A stretch of DNA of 64,000 nucleotides, taken from assembly GCA_012797975.1 (NCBI GenBank), contig JAAZOD010000010.1, forward strand, positions 1 through 64,000, read 5' to 3'. Position 1 is the first letter of the stretch; each line of letters opens with the position of its first letter. The stretch comes from Pelolinea sp. (GTDB taxonomy: Bacteria; Chloroflexota; Anaerolineae; Anaerolineales; Anaerolineaceae). The position numbers and the translations under genes are program-made. Below are positions 30,880-39,974 of the stretch, piece by piece. Under the pieces are notes generated by a model. That model was not told the DNA's origin and searched no databases. It saw only the letters and a list, made by a program, of their open reading frames with translations.

Positions 30880-31893
30880 TCATGAACTATTTTTATGAAT
30901 CGACTTCGGCAAAAGTCCATTGAAATACCAAACCATAGCGGCCGCGCCCATTGCACTTGTCTTCAGACTCGATTGGAAAAATTGAATCTTCCGATTATCC
31001 AATTTAAGAACGCGACTGTACATCTCTTTTTCAACTTCGAATCGTAAAAAATGAAAAATAGCTTTTCCGAGCCCGCCCCCTATAATGAAACGTTCAGGAT
31101 CAAGGATCGTTTTCAACATTGCGCAGACAAAACCCAGTGATTTCGACATGTGCTGCAACAATTCTTCTGCGATCGGATCATGTTCCTTTGCACGCTCCAG
31201 TATCCACTCAGCAGTTATGGAATCAAGCATTTGCGAATATTCCAGGTTCGATGAGGAAGAATATAGATCTCTGGCACGATTTACCAGGCCTTTTCCCGAC
31301 AATACTGTTTCGATACAGCCCATATTCCCACAAGCACAAACCGGTCCATGTTGATCAACCGAGAGATGTCCGATCTCCAGCGCCATATTGTTCACTCCGG
31401 TTAATAAATGGCCTGAGGTCATTGCACCTGCACCGAAGCCTGTACCAATGCCTAAAAACACAAAGTCCTGACAATCTTTTCCAGCGCCAAAATAATGTTC
31501 ACCCAATGTTTCGGCCGCTGTATCCCTCTGCAAATAGATCGGAATTGACGCTGTGATCGAATTCTTCAAAATGGCAACCACATTCACATCTTTCCAGTTC
31601 AAGTTCACAGCATTTTTCACAATTCCAGTTCTTGTATCAACATATCCAGGCGTCGCCAAACCAATTCCTGAGATATTTACTCCGTATTCTTTTATTAACA
31701 GATTTATCTGTTTTCCAATTTCAACGAGGATCATTTCCGGTCCACTTGTTAACTGCGTCGGGATTCGTTTATTTTCAATCACTGATCCTGTATCATCGAT
31801 CAATGCGAAAGCTATCTTTGTACCCCCAATATCGACACCGATTGTATAATTTTTTCTTTGAGGTAAAGGTTTTACAGTTGTCAATGTTTTCAT
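30880..31893 (-). CDS. ROK family sugar kinase
   Basis: The protein phosphorylates a hexose or aminosugar in the cytoplasm; the exact sugar is unknown. It has the ATP site DIGGTKIAFALID, catalytic-region RDTAAETLGE, and the zinc motif CACGNMGCIETV, without any DNA-binding domain, so it is a kinase rather than a regulator. The start is unclear: the TIR of the promoter excludes the longest reading (32004), ATG 31989 would leave an 8-nt leader, and ATG 31893 gives the usual ROK N-terminus but no good ribosome site. It is the first gene of the sugar operon. Confidence 0.85.
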   Translation of the reverse strand: MKTLTTVKPLPQRKNYTIGVDIGGTKIAFALIDDTGSVIENKRIPTQLTSGPEMILVEIGKQINLLIKEYGVNISGIGLATPGYVDTRTGIVKNAVNLNWKDVNVVAILKNSITASIPIYLQRDTAAETLGEHYFGAGKDCQDFVFLGIGTGFGAGAMTSGHLLTGVNNMALEIGHLSVDQHGPVCACGNMGCIETVLSGKGLVNRARDLYSSSSNLEYSQMLDSITAEWILERAKEHDPIAEELLQHMSKSLGFVCAMLKTILDPERFIIGGGLGKAIFHFLRFEVEKEMYSRVLKLDNRKIQFFQSSLKTSAMGAAAMVWYFNGLLPKSIHKNSS

Positions 31894-31987
31894 CCAATGA
31901 TCGTTTTCATGGTCAAAAAAGCCAGCACATTCTTTTGCTTTGCAGGAGATCGGTCTTGCAATCTCTTCTACCGGTAATTGTAAAGTC

Positions 31988-32001
31988 ATTGTACTTACTA
32001 A
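31988..32001. promoter_or_regulatory. Putative ROK-repressor operator, copy 2
   Basis: On the minus strand TTAGT, one base, then AGTACAAT (32001-31988) match the copy at 24563-24576 in 13 of 14 positions, and both begin exactly three bases after a TATACT -10 box. Copy 2 lacks the perfect AACTAA right arm. It also sits next to the divergent FAD oxidoreductase promoter region. Confidence 0.7.
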
Positions 32002-32004
32002 CAT

Positions 32005-32033
32005 AGTATAATAATGATCAAAAACAATGTCAA
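32005..32033 (-). promoter_or_regulatory. Promoter of the sugar operon
   Basis: On the minus strand TTGACA (32033-32028), a 17-bp spacer and TATACT (32010-32005) form a full-consensus -35 with a near-consensus -10. A plus-strand TATAAT (32007-32012) overlaps the same bases and may serve the divergent FAD oxidoreductase gene. Confidence 0.85.
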
Positions 32034-32070
32034 GGTTAATTTACAAAAGAGGATCAACGGAGTTCACAGA

Positions 32071-33399
32071 ATGAAGAACAAATATGATGTGATTATCATC
32101 GGTGGAGGCCCTTCGGGTATAACCGCTGCCCTTGCGGCGGGCCGTTTAAATGTATCGACCCTTCTGGTAGAAAGATATGGATTCCTGGGAGGTATGTCAT
32201 CCTCTGCCCTGGTTTATCCCTGGTTCACTTTTCACGATTTAAGCGGGAATCAGGTCATCAACGGAATTGCCCAAGAGATCGTTGATGAACTGAAGATGAA
32301 AGGGGGATCGCCAGGGCATATGCGGGATAGTTCCGGCTTCGTCTGGTCGATCACCCCTTTTGATAAAGAAACCCTCAAATCCGTGGTTCTAAGCATGCTT
32401 TCCAACTCAAATGTGGATATCTTGCTCCATTCCTTCGTTTCCGAAGTGCAGATCGTTGATCAAACCATCACAAAGTTAAAAACCGTTGGGAAATACGGAA
32501 ATTCGGAATTGGAAGGGAAAATAATCATCGATGCGACCGGAGATGCCGATATCGCTTTCTTATCAGGAGCGCCAGTCACCTTGGGCCGTTTTGGCGATGG
32601 GAAAGTGCAAGCCCTTTCTTTGATCTTTCGATTGGGTGGAGTGAAAACGGAACCCATACAAAGATATTACATTGAACATCCCGATGAATTCTATACCCCT
32701 GCAGTTCCCATCGATCGAGAAAAGCTTCCCTTGACCGGAGTTTCAGGGTTCTTTGAACACTGGAAAAACGCACCCGCAGGCATACCCAGAGACCGTTTTC
32801 TGTTTTTTGTTGGACCACGCAAAGACGAAATCACGGTCAATACCACAAGAATACTGGATATCAATCCAACGCAACCGGAGCAAATCACCCAAGCTGAGAT
32901 CAGCGGCAGGCAGCAGGTTGAACAGCTCACTGTGTTCATGAAGGATTCTCTACCCGGTTTTGAAAATTCTTATCTTCTTGAAACCGCAACTCAGGTTGGG
33001 GTTCGCGAAAGCCGTCGAATTGTGGGGCAATATAGCTTGAATGAAACCGATGTAATAAATGGCCCATTTTTTCCAGATGTGGTTGCACGATGTGGTTACC
33101 CTATTGATATTCACATGCCGGATGATGCGAGCATGAAACTGGTCGATTTTAAAACCTCCTATGGCATTCCATACAGGGTCATGCTTCCTCAAAAGATCAA
33201 AAACCTGCTCGTCACCGGTCGGGCTGTATCCTGCACACACGAGGCATTTTCTTCTCTGCGTGTTACCGCGCCGGTGATGGCACTTGGCCAAGCTGCAGGA
33301 ACAGCCGCGGCGCTCTCCATAAAAAAGAGCGTTTCACCCACTTTTATCAATGTCAGCCAACTTCAAGCCTTGCTTCTTGAAAGCAAAGCCATTCTTTAA
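32071..33399 (+). CDS. FAD-dependent oxidoreductase
   Basis: The 442-residue protein (ATG 32071, GGAG nine bases upstream; ATG 32014 is inside the promoter) begins with the dinucleotide fold KYDVIIIGGGPSGITAA and ends with the conserved LLVTGRAVSCTHEAFSSLR and LGQAAGTAAAL. These are marks of the FAD_oxidored family (PF12831). Such proteins often lie in carbohydrate loci. It shares a promoter region with the sugar operon, so it is probably co-regulated. Its redox partner and substrate are unknown. Confidence 0.88.
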   Translation: MKNKYDVIIIGGGPSGITAALAAGRLNVSTLLVERYGFLGGMSSSALVYPWFTFHDLSGNQVINGIAQEIVDELKMKGGSPGHMRDSSGFVWSITPFDKETLKSVVLSMLSNSNVDILLHSFVSEVQIVDQTITKLKTVGKYGNSELEGKIIIDATGDADIAFLSGAPVTLGRFGDGKVQALSLIFRLGGVKTEPIQRYYIEHPDEFYTPAVPIDREKLPLTGVSGFFEHWKNAPAGIPRDRFLFFVGPRKDEITVNTTRILDINPTQPEQITQAEISGRQQVEQLTVFMKDSLPGFENSYLLETATQVGVRESRRIVGQYSLNETDVINGPFFPDVVARCGYPIDIHMPDDASMKLVDFKTSYGIPYRVMLPQKIKNLLVTGRAVSCTHEAFSSLRVTAPVMALGQAAGTAAALSIKKSVSPTFINVSQLQALLLESKAIL

Positions 33400-33497
33400 G
33401 AAGGGTCTTTAGACAATGGAACCAGGTCGATCGAATCACAACCTGCTTTACGCCATTTTTCGTCCGTTCCAATGGGCAGGTTTTTTCCGTGGAAAAC

Positions 33498-33526
33498 TTG
33501 CCGCACCTGTCAAACCATGTTAGAAT
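33498..33526 (+). promoter_or_regulatory. Promoter of the nusA operon
   Basis: TTGCCG (33498-33503), a 17-bp spacer and TAGAAT (33521-33526) give a good housekeeping promoter about 100 nt before nusA. Confidence 0.7.
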
Positions 33527-33562
33527 AAACACTGTTCGTTCCAGCATCGTAGTAAATACCGG

Positions 33563-33583
33563 AAAGTGGGCAACCCCCACTTT
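33563..33583 (+). other. Leader hairpin of nusA operon
   Basis: AAAGTGGG (33563-33570) and CCCACTTT (33576-33583) form an 8-bp stem with a 5-nt loop, followed by TCTTC. Leaders of rimP-nusA operons often carry a similar G/C-rich AAAGTGGG hairpin; here the leader remains although rimP is absent. Confidence 0.5.
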
Positions 33584-33627
33584 TCTTCATATTATTGAAG
33601 AGCAATCAAAGTGGAGAATAAAAAGTC

Positions 33628-35514
33628 ATGAAGAATGAAATCATTCTGGCCTTCAACGAGGTGCTTGAAGAGAAGGGGCTTCCAAAAGAAGTCATCTATC
33701 ATGCACTGGAATCTGCGATGGTTTCAGCCTATCGCAAATCTGTAAACGCATCCAGCGCCCAACAGGTTGTGGCGAAAATAGACCTTGATAAGGGTGATTT
33801 CCGCATCTTTGCAGAAAAAGAAGTGGTGCAAAGTGTACAGGATGACCGAACCGAGGTTCTTCTTGAGGTAGCGAGGGAATACGATGCCAACGCCAATCTC
33901 GGGGATATGGTGCTTGTGGAAAGCACGCCGGAGAACTTCGGCCGTGTGGCGGCCCAAACCGCCCGTCAGGTTATTCAACAGAAGATCCGCGAAGCCGAAC
34001 GCCAGATGCAACTTGATTATTACGCCAAGCAGATCGGCGAGATCATCAGCGGTGTGGTCCAAGCCACCGGTTCCAACGGTTTGACCATCGGTTTGGAGAT
34101 GAAAGCCGAAGGAACCATGCCCCGCAAAGAAATGATCTCCTTCGAACGTTTCCGCATTCATGACCGCGTGCGCGCTCTGGTGGCCGAAGTAAAAGATTCA
34201 CCGCGCGGACCGCAAATCATCCTCTCCAGAACCCACCGCGATTTCCTGCGCCGCCTGCTGGAAAATGAAGTGCCCGAGATCTTTCACGGCATCGTCGAAA
34301 TTCGTTCGATCGCCCGCGAGCCCGGGCAGCGCGCCAAGGTAGCCGTTTCAGCCACCCAGCAGGGTATCGACCCCGTGGGCGCCTGCGTTGGCCAGCGCGG
34401 GGTGCGCATCCAGGCCATCGTACGGGAGCTGCACGATGAAAAGATCGATGTCATTGAATGGAACAAAGATCCGCGCATTTACATCGCCAAGGCGCTCAGC
34501 CCGGCACGTGTGAACGGCGTGTACTTGAATGAAACCAACCATGAAGCAAAGACCGCACTGGTAGTGGTGCCCGAAGATCAGCTTTCTCTTGCCATCGGCC
34601 GGGACGGACAAAATGCCCGCCTGGCAGCACGCCTGACCGGGTGGAGAATCGACATCAAGAGCCTCTCTGAAGCGGTATCCGACTGGCTGTTCGCCCTGAA
34701 AAATGAAGACAAGTACGCAGAAAAGGCACAACAATTCAAGGATGAAATTGCCAAAGCTGAAGAGATCATGGCCCGCAAGACCGAGGGTCGTATTTTGAAC
34801 ATGGATGATTATGATAGGCTGGCAAAATTTGTCGATCTGATGGAAAGAGGTCTGTACGCGGAACGTCAGGAGATCATTGCCGCTCGAGAAAAAGCAGTGC
34901 AGGAAGCATTGCAAACCATTCCAAAAGCTGCCTTCAACATATCCCTGAGCGCAGAGATCTTGCCGCAGGCAATTCTCACCATCCTGACAGACAGCGGCAT
35001 CCAGAACCTGGGTGATCTGGCATTGGAATACAAGACCAATCCCGATTCCATCCTGGGTCTGCCCGGCATCGGTCCCAAAGCGCTTGAAAAGATCGATGAC
35101 GTGGTAAAGGACATTGCCCGGTTCATCCCGGCTGAACCCGAACCTGTTGAAGAAACAGCGGAAGTTCCCGAAGAAGCCGCTGTTGAGAAAACAGAACTGG
35201 AAATGGCCACCGAAGAGAAACTGGATGGCGTCACCAAACCAGAGGAAGAAACCGTCGAAGCAGAAGCTGAAACCGGACAGGTCAAGGATAAGGAATTATC
35301 CTTTGAAGAAATGTTCAAATTGGAAAGCCAAAAGATCAGCGGAAAACCCTTTGAAGAAGAGGAAGAGCCCGACGAGGATTCCGACAAAGAAGACAAAAAG
35401 AAAAAGAAAAGAAAGTACCACGAAATCGAGTATGATCCCGATCGTGATATGACCCTTGTCAAAAAGAAACACAAACGTGGAGACGGTGACTGGGGCATGG
35501 ATGACGAAAGCTAG
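33628..35514 (+). CDS. nusA: Transcription termination/antitermination factor NusA
   Basis: NusA binds RNA polymerase and nascent RNA to control pausing, termination and antitermination. The 628-residue protein has a NusA N-domain (1-135), an S1 domain (about 135-200), two KH domains (about 200-345, with [11 protein letters not shown] and [19 protein letters not shown]), then a helix-hairpin-helix ([16 protein letters not shown] near 480). The last 120 residues are a low-complexity acidic then lysine-rich tail (KKKKRK), longer than in most NusA proteins. It heads a seven-gene translation/RNA operon. Confidence 0.96.
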   Translation: MKNEIILAFNEVLEEKGLPKEVIYHALESAMVSAYRKSVNASSAQQVVAKIDLDKGDFRIFAEKEVVQSVQDDRTEVLLEVAREYDANANLGDMVLVESTPENFGRVAAQTARQVIQQKIREAERQMQLDYYAKQIGEIISGVVQATGSNGLTIGLEMKAEGTMPRKEMISFERFRIHDRVRALVAEVKDSPRGPQIILSRTHRDFLRRLLENEVPEIFHGIVEIRSIAREPGQRAKVAVSATQQGIDPVGACVGQRGVRIQAIVRELHDEKIDVIEWNKDPRIYIAKALSPARVNGVYLNETNHEAKTALVVVPEDQLSLAIGRDGQNARLAARLTGWRIDIKSLSEAVSDWLFALKNEDKYAEKAQQFKDEIAKAEEIMARKTEGRILNMDDYDRLAKFVDLMERGLYAERQEIIAAREKAVQEALQTIPKAAFNISLSAEILPQAILTILTDSGIQNLGDLALEYKTNPDSILGLPGIGPKALEKIDDVVKDIARFIPAEPEPVEETAEVPEEAAVEKTELEMATEEKLDGVTKPEEETVEAEAETGQVKDKELSFEEMFKLESQKISGKPFEEEEEPDEDSDKEDKKKKKRKYHEIEYDPDRDMTLVKKKHKRGDGDWGMDDES

Positions 35515-35526
35515 AAAAAGAGAACG

Positions 35527-35832
35527 GTGGTGAAAAAACAAAAGCTGCCAAGAAAACATATTCCACAACGGACCTGCGTTGGATGCAGAGAAGTTCTCTC
35601 AAAAAAGGAACTGGTCCGCATCGTACGCACTTCCGAAGGGATTTTGGTGGATCCAACGGGAAAACTGAATGGACGTGGTGCTTACATCCACCTGCAAAAG
35701 GAATGTTGGGAACGGGCGTTGAAGGGAAGCTTGTCGAAAGCATTGAAAACCGAACTGAGTGAGCAGGATAAAAAATATCTGGAAGCTTATGAACTGAACC
35801 TGCCGGAGAGCACTTCGAGATTGCAGGATTAA
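35527..35832 (+). CDS. ylxR: YlxR/RnpM RNA-binding protein (DUF448)
   Basis: This is a small nucleoid- or RNA-associated protein found between nusA and infB in most bacteria; recent work links the family to RNase P. The hallmark RTCVGCREVLSKKELVRIV is present near the N-terminus. The start is GTG (35527 or 35530). At 101 residues it is normal in length. The ribosomal-protein-like YlxQ gene that often follows is absent. Confidence 0.92.
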   Translation: MVKKQKLPRKHIPQRTCVGCREVLSKKELVRIVRTSEGILVDPTGKLNGRGAYIHLQKECWERALKGSLSKALKTELSEQDKKYLEAYELNLPESTSRLQD

Positions 35833-35918
35833 ACACAGTCTTCCACTCAAGAACCCTTGCTCACGAATAACCCATGAAATCATGCAAGTTCAGGGGAGCA
35901 GCATCAACGGAGGTAAAT

Positions 35919-37703
35919 ATGAGTGAAAACGAAAAAAAGACTGTGGAACTACCTACCAGTATAACGATCAGAGATCTGGGTGAAAGAATTGGCTCAAGCC
36001 CCATTCAGATCATCAAGATTTTAATGTCCAACGGTGTGATGGCCAATATCAATCAGATCATCGATTTCGACACCGCCGCCATCGTGTGCGCCGAATTGGG
36101 CATCGATGCCACCCTGGAAATACCCGAAGTAAAAGAGGAAGAGTTCGGTGAAGTTCCCCTGTGGAGAAAATTGATCGAAGACGAGGACGCTGCCAACCTT
36201 GAAAAAAGGCCTCCGGTCATCACCATTCTGGGGCATGTAGACCATGGAAAAACCACCCTGCTGGATGCCATCCGCCACACCAATGTCGCCGGGGAAGAAT
36301 CGGGCGGCATCACCCAGCATATTGGTGCTTATCAGATCGTTCACAAAAATCAAAAGATCACCTTTTTGGACACACCCGGGCACGCTGCTTTCACAGCCAT
36401 GCGGGCGAGAGGAGCCCAAGGCGCCGATATCGTGATCCTGGTGGTGGCTGCCAATGATGGCGTAATGCCGCAAACCAGAGAAGCCATTGCCCATGCCAAA
36501 GCCGCACGGGTGCCGATCATTGTGGCATTGAACAAGATCGACCGGGATGACGCCAATCCGGACATGGTGAAAAAGCAACTGGCCGATAACGGCTTGGTGC
36601 CCGATGATTGGGAAGGCGATACCATGGTTGTGCCCGTCTCGGCAAAAACCAAAAAAGGCCTCGACGACCTGCTGGAAGCCATCTCACTGGTTGCAGATTC
36701 CAGCAAGATCCTGGCAAATCCCAAAGGAAAAGTGATCGGGACGGTGATCGAAGCGAAAATAGATAAAGCGCGCGGCGTGATCGCCACCCTGCTGGTACAA
36801 AACGGCACCCTGCATCAGGGTGAAACCGTGGTAGTCGGACTGGCGCACGGCAATATCAAGGCCATGTACAACTTCCTCGGTGAAAAAATCGAGGAAGCCG
36901 GACCTTCCACACCCATCCAAATTTTGGGATTGAACGAAGTCCCCCAAGCCGGAGATATTTTCCAGGTGGTCCCATCGGAAAAGGACGCACGGGCGATCGT
37001 TGCCGATCGTAAAGCCAAATTGAACGAAGCCAAACAAAATAAAAAACAAGCCAGCCTGGAAGACCTTTTCAACCGTTTCCAAGCAGGCGAAGTGCGCGAA
37101 CTGCGCCTGATCATCAAAGCCGATGTGCAGGGTTCGCTGGACCCGATCATTTCCACGATCAATGAGATCGATCAAAAAGAAATCAAGATCAACATCCTGC
37201 ATGCCGAAACCGGCAACATCAGCGAGAGTGATGTCATGCTCGCCTCCGCTTCCAATGCCATCATTGTCGGCTTCAACGTAGAAGCGGAATCCGCTGCCTA
37301 TAAGCTGGCAGAAAGCGAAGGCATTTCTATCCGCCTGTACGACATCATCTACCGGCTTACGGAAGATATCGAAAAGGCGCTCAAAGGCATGCTTGAACCG
37401 GAAAAACAGGAAGTTATACTTGGAAAAGCACAAATATTAACGGTGTTCTCTTTCTCAAAAGTTGGTAAAATAGCTGGCTGTAAGGTAATCGAAGGAACGA
37501 TACGCCGAAATGCCATGATGCGCGTGGTGCGCAACGGAGCAGTGCTTGCAGATAATGAAGTCGCATCTTTACGACGCGAAAAAGAAAATGTACGTGAAGT
37601 GCGTGAAGGTTTTGAGTGTGGAATTAGAGTGAAAGGATTCAATGATTTTGCCGAAGGAGATACATTGGTCTGTTACACCTTCGAAGAAAAGCCGGCAATC
37701 TAA
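35919..37703 (+). CDS. infB: Translation initiation factor IF-2
   Basis: IF-2 is the GTPase that recruits initiator tRNA to the ribosome. From ATG 35919 (GGAGG upstream) it has about 594 residues, so it lacks the long N-terminal extension of E. coli IF-2 and starts almost at the IF2_N helix (ITIRDLGERIGSS). GTPase motifs are complete: GHVDHGKTTLLDAIR, DTPGHAAFTAMRARG, NKID and SAKTKKG. C-terminal C1 and C2 domains follow. It lies in the nusA operon. Confidence 0.97.
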   Translation: MSENEKKTVELPTSITIRDLGERIGSSPIQIIKILMSNGVMANINQIIDFDTAAIVCAELGIDATLEIPEVKEEEFGEVPLWRKLIEDEDAANLEKRPPVITILGHVDHGKTTLLDAIRHTNVAGEESGGITQHIGAYQIVHKNQKITFLDTPGHAAFTAMRARGAQGADIVILVVAANDGVMPQTREAIAHAKAARVPIIVALNKIDRDDANPDMVKKQLADNGLVPDDWEGDTMVVPVSAKTKKGLDDLLEAISLVADSSKILANPKGKVIGTVIEAKIDKARGVIATLLVQNGTLHQGETVVVGLAHGNIKAMYNFLGEKIEEAGPSTPIQILGLNEVPQAGDIFQVVPSEKDARAIVADRKAKLNEAKQNKKQASLEDLFNRFQAGEVRELRLIIKADVQGSLDPIISTINEIDQKEIKINILHAETGNISESDVMLASASNAIIVGFNVEAESAAYKLAESEGISIRLYDIIYRLTEDIEKALKGMLEPEKQEVILGKAQILTVFSFSKVGKIAGCKVIEGTIRRNAMMRVVRNGAVLADNEVASLRREKENVREVREGFECGIRVKGFNDFAEGDTLVCYTFEEKPAI

Positions 37704-37723
37704 GGGATAGAAAACAAAAAGAA

Positions 37724-38116
37724 ATGCCATCAATAACCAGATTGAAAAGGATTGCCGACCGCATGCAGCAGGACCTTTCTGAAATGCTGATGCGCGGTGA
37801 TATCCATGATCCACGATTGGAAGGGATCTTCATCACCGATATTCGCGTTGACCGCGAACTTGCTTATGCCAATATTTTCGTCTCTGCCCTCGAAGGGAAG
37901 GAACGCGCAGACGAAGTGCTGGATGGTTTAAACCACGCAAAGGGTTTTCTACGCAAACAACTGGCAAGCCAGATCCAGCTGCGCACTTTTCCAGAATTGC
38001 GCTTTTTCTGGGATCCCACCCCGGAACGAGCAGAACGAATTGAAAAACTGATCGACTCCATCCAGGCTGAAAGGGAAAAGAAAGAATCTGACAATGTGCA
38101 AGAGTCCCTTGATTAG
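37724..38116 (+). CDS. rbfA: Ribosome-binding factor A
   Basis: RbfA helps mature the 30S subunit and aids growth at low temperature. The 130-residue protein has the KH-like fold with RADRMQQDLSEML-type start (RLKRIADRMQQDLSEML), VRVDRELAYANIFVS region and the terminal LRFFWDPTPERAERI that fits the family signature. Its gene overlaps the next by 23 bp. Confidence 0.94.
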   Translation: MPSITRLKRIADRMQQDLSEMLMRGDIHDPRLEGIFITDIRVDRELAYANIFVSALEGKERADEVLDGLNHAKGFLRKQLASQIQLRTFPELRFFWDPTPERAERIEKLIDSIQAEREKKESDNVQESLD

Positions 38117-39059
38117 CCAGAGCATCAAGCAAAAGATCGATGACGCCAAGCTGATCACCCTGGTTACTCATATTCGGCCGGATGGTGATGCTGTGGGCTC
38201 TGTTATCGGATTCGCAGAAACCTTGCGTGGAAACGGCAAGGAAGTTCATATTGCATTTGAAGAGACCCTGCCGGTCCGTTTTCGTTTTCTAAAGGAAAAG
38301 GAAGAAAAGAAGCAATCGGCACAAAAGGGGATCATCCTTACTGTAGACTGTGCAGATCAAGGCCGATTGCCGAAAGCATTTGCAGAGCAGCATATTGACA
38401 TCAATATCGATCATCATGCCACCAACACCAATTTTGGGGAATTGAATTACGTAAATCCAAAAGCAGCGGCTACGGCCGAAATCATCACGGACCTGCTGAT
38501 GGAATGGGAAATGCCTATCTCACCCACCGCCGCCAACGCTTTGCTGATGGGAATCATCACCGACACCATCGGTTTTCGCACTCCGAACACGACCCCGCAC
38601 ACCCTGAACACCGCCGCAGCCCTGATCGAAAAAGGCGCATCCCTTACCGACATGTATCAGCGCTCCTTATCCGACATGACCTGGGAAGCAAGTTTGTTGT
38701 GGGGATTTGCATTAAATAAACTTCAAAAAGAAGGGAAAATCATTTATACTGTTATTACCTGTGAAGATCGTAAAAAATCCGGGTTCACAGGCAGAGATGA
38801 TGCCGATCTCACAAACTTTCTTAGCAGTATCCAAGAAGCAGAAATATCAATATTATTCAATCAACAAAACGAAAATTTAGTAAAAGTAAGCTGGCGTTCT
38901 CGTTCGAATGTGAATGTGGCCAATCTCGCATCGCAATTTGGCGGGGGTGGTCATCCAGCTGCGGCCGGAGCTGAAATCAAACTATCATTGCAGGAAACTC
39001 AGCAAAAAGTCTTAGCAGTAACCAAATCTTATTTATTACAATATGAAAATCAGGAGTGA
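38094..39059 (+). CDS. nrnA: DHH-family phosphoesterase (NrnA-like)
   Basis: NrnA proteins degrade short RNA oligomers and also hydrolyse pAp. The 321-residue protein keeps the DHH motifs THIRPDGDAVGS, VDCADQ, NIDHHATN and the DHHA1 end GGGGHPAAAGA. Metals are bound by the DxD and DHH residues. Position between rbfA and truB is common in Firmicutes and Chloroflexota. The start overlaps rbfA by 23 bp, so coupling is likely; no strong internal start is evident. Confidence 0.93.
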   Translation: MCKSPLISQSIKQKIDDAKLITLVTHIRPDGDAVGSVIGFAETLRGNGKEVHIAFEETLPVRFRFLKEKEEKKQSAQKGIILTVDCADQGRLPKAFAEQHIDINIDHHATNTNFGELNYVNPKAAATAEIITDLLMEWEMPISPTAANALLMGIITDTIGFRTPNTTPHTLNTAAALIEKGASLTDMYQRSLSDMTWEASLLWGFALNKLQKEGKIIYTVITCEDRKKSGFTGRDDADLTNFLSSIQEAEISILFNQQNENLVKVSWRSRSNVNVANLASQFGGGGHPAAAGAEIKLSLQETQQKVLAVTKSYLLQYENQE

Positions 39060-39063
39060 ATGA

Positions 39064-39972
39064 ATGGATGATAGAAGAACTCAACTCAAAAACACCGTCT
39101 CCGGTGTCCTGGTAGTTGATAAACCGATCGGAATTACCTCCCATGATGTAGTTCAGATTGTCCGAAACGGGACCCATATCAAACGAGCCGGCCACACCGG
39201 AACCTTGGATCCGCGCGCATCGGGAGTGCTGGTAATCTTGTTAGGTCCTGCTGTGCGTTTGAGTGAGTATGTGTCAGCGGAAGATAAACGGTATCATGCC
39301 GTTATCCAACTTGGGAAGAAAACGGATACTTTCGACGAAGAAGGTTCCATCACCGGAACCGCTCCGGTGGATATCACCGCCGAGCAATTTGAGGAAGCGC
39401 TGAAAGGATTCATCGGTGAAATCGAGCAGGTTCCACCACCCTATTCAGCCGTGAAAGTAAACGGACGAAAAGCGTACGAATTCGCCCGCGAAGGGGAAGA
39501 AGTGGAATTGGAACCGCGCATCATCCATGTCCATAACCTGGAACTTCTCGAATGGGATCCTCCACAAGCACTGGTGGATGTTCATTGCTCCTCAGGGACC
39601 TACGTGCGTTCCCTTGCCAACGACCTGGGTGAAAAACTCGGCTGTGGAGCCATGCTGGCAGGCCTGCGCCGTACCAAGAGCGGCAAGTTCACACTCAACG
39701 ACGCCATTCCTCTTCGAAAATTGAGCGAGGCATTTCAGGATGGAACCTGGTACAAGTATCTCATCCCTGCAGCCGACGCATTGGGTGAATGGCCTACCAT
39801 TTATCTCACCGCAGAAGAAGTGGACCTTGTCAGACATGGTCATCGCATCCACCGCGATGAAAAGATCGGCGATATGGCCCGAGCCATCACCGAGCAAGGC
39901 GAACTGGTGGCATTGATGCAGTTCGATGAAGAAAGCGGAGAGTATCAACCGAAAAAAGTATTTTTCTCCTAG
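39064..39972 (+). CDS. truB: tRNA pseudouridine(55) synthase
   Basis: TruB makes pseudouridine at position 55 in the T-loop of nearly all tRNAs. The 302-residue enzyme has the catalytic Asp in GHTGTLDPRASG, the RYHAVIQLGKKTDTFD region, the YSAVKVNGRKAYEFAREG motif, and a C-terminal PUA-like segment. ATG is six bases after the nrnA stop. It is in the nusA operon. Confidence 0.97.
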   Translation: MDDRRTQLKNTVSGVLVVDKPIGITSHDVVQIVRNGTHIKRAGHTGTLDPRASGVLVILLGPAVRLSEYVSAEDKRYHAVIQLGKKTDTFDEEGSITGTAPVDITAEQFEEALKGFIGEIEQVPPPYSAVKVNGRKAYEFAREGEEVELEPRIIHVHNLELLEWDPPQALVDVHCSSGTYVRSLANDLGEKLGCGAMLAGLRRTKSGKFTLNDAIPLRKLSEAFQDGTWYKYLIPAADALGEWPTIYLTAEEVDLVRHGHRIHRDEKIGDMARAITEQGELVALMQFDEESGEYQPKKVFFS

Positions 39973-39974
39973 AC

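Noticed and set aside
31893-32004. Longest start for the ROK kinase (ATG 32004)
   Set aside because: It overlaps the expected transcription start just after the -10 box, so it would not be within the mRNA leader.
33400-33627. A hidden rimP gene before nusA
   Set aside because: The 228-bp gap holds only a promoter and a hairpin; no frame of suitable length or motif is present.
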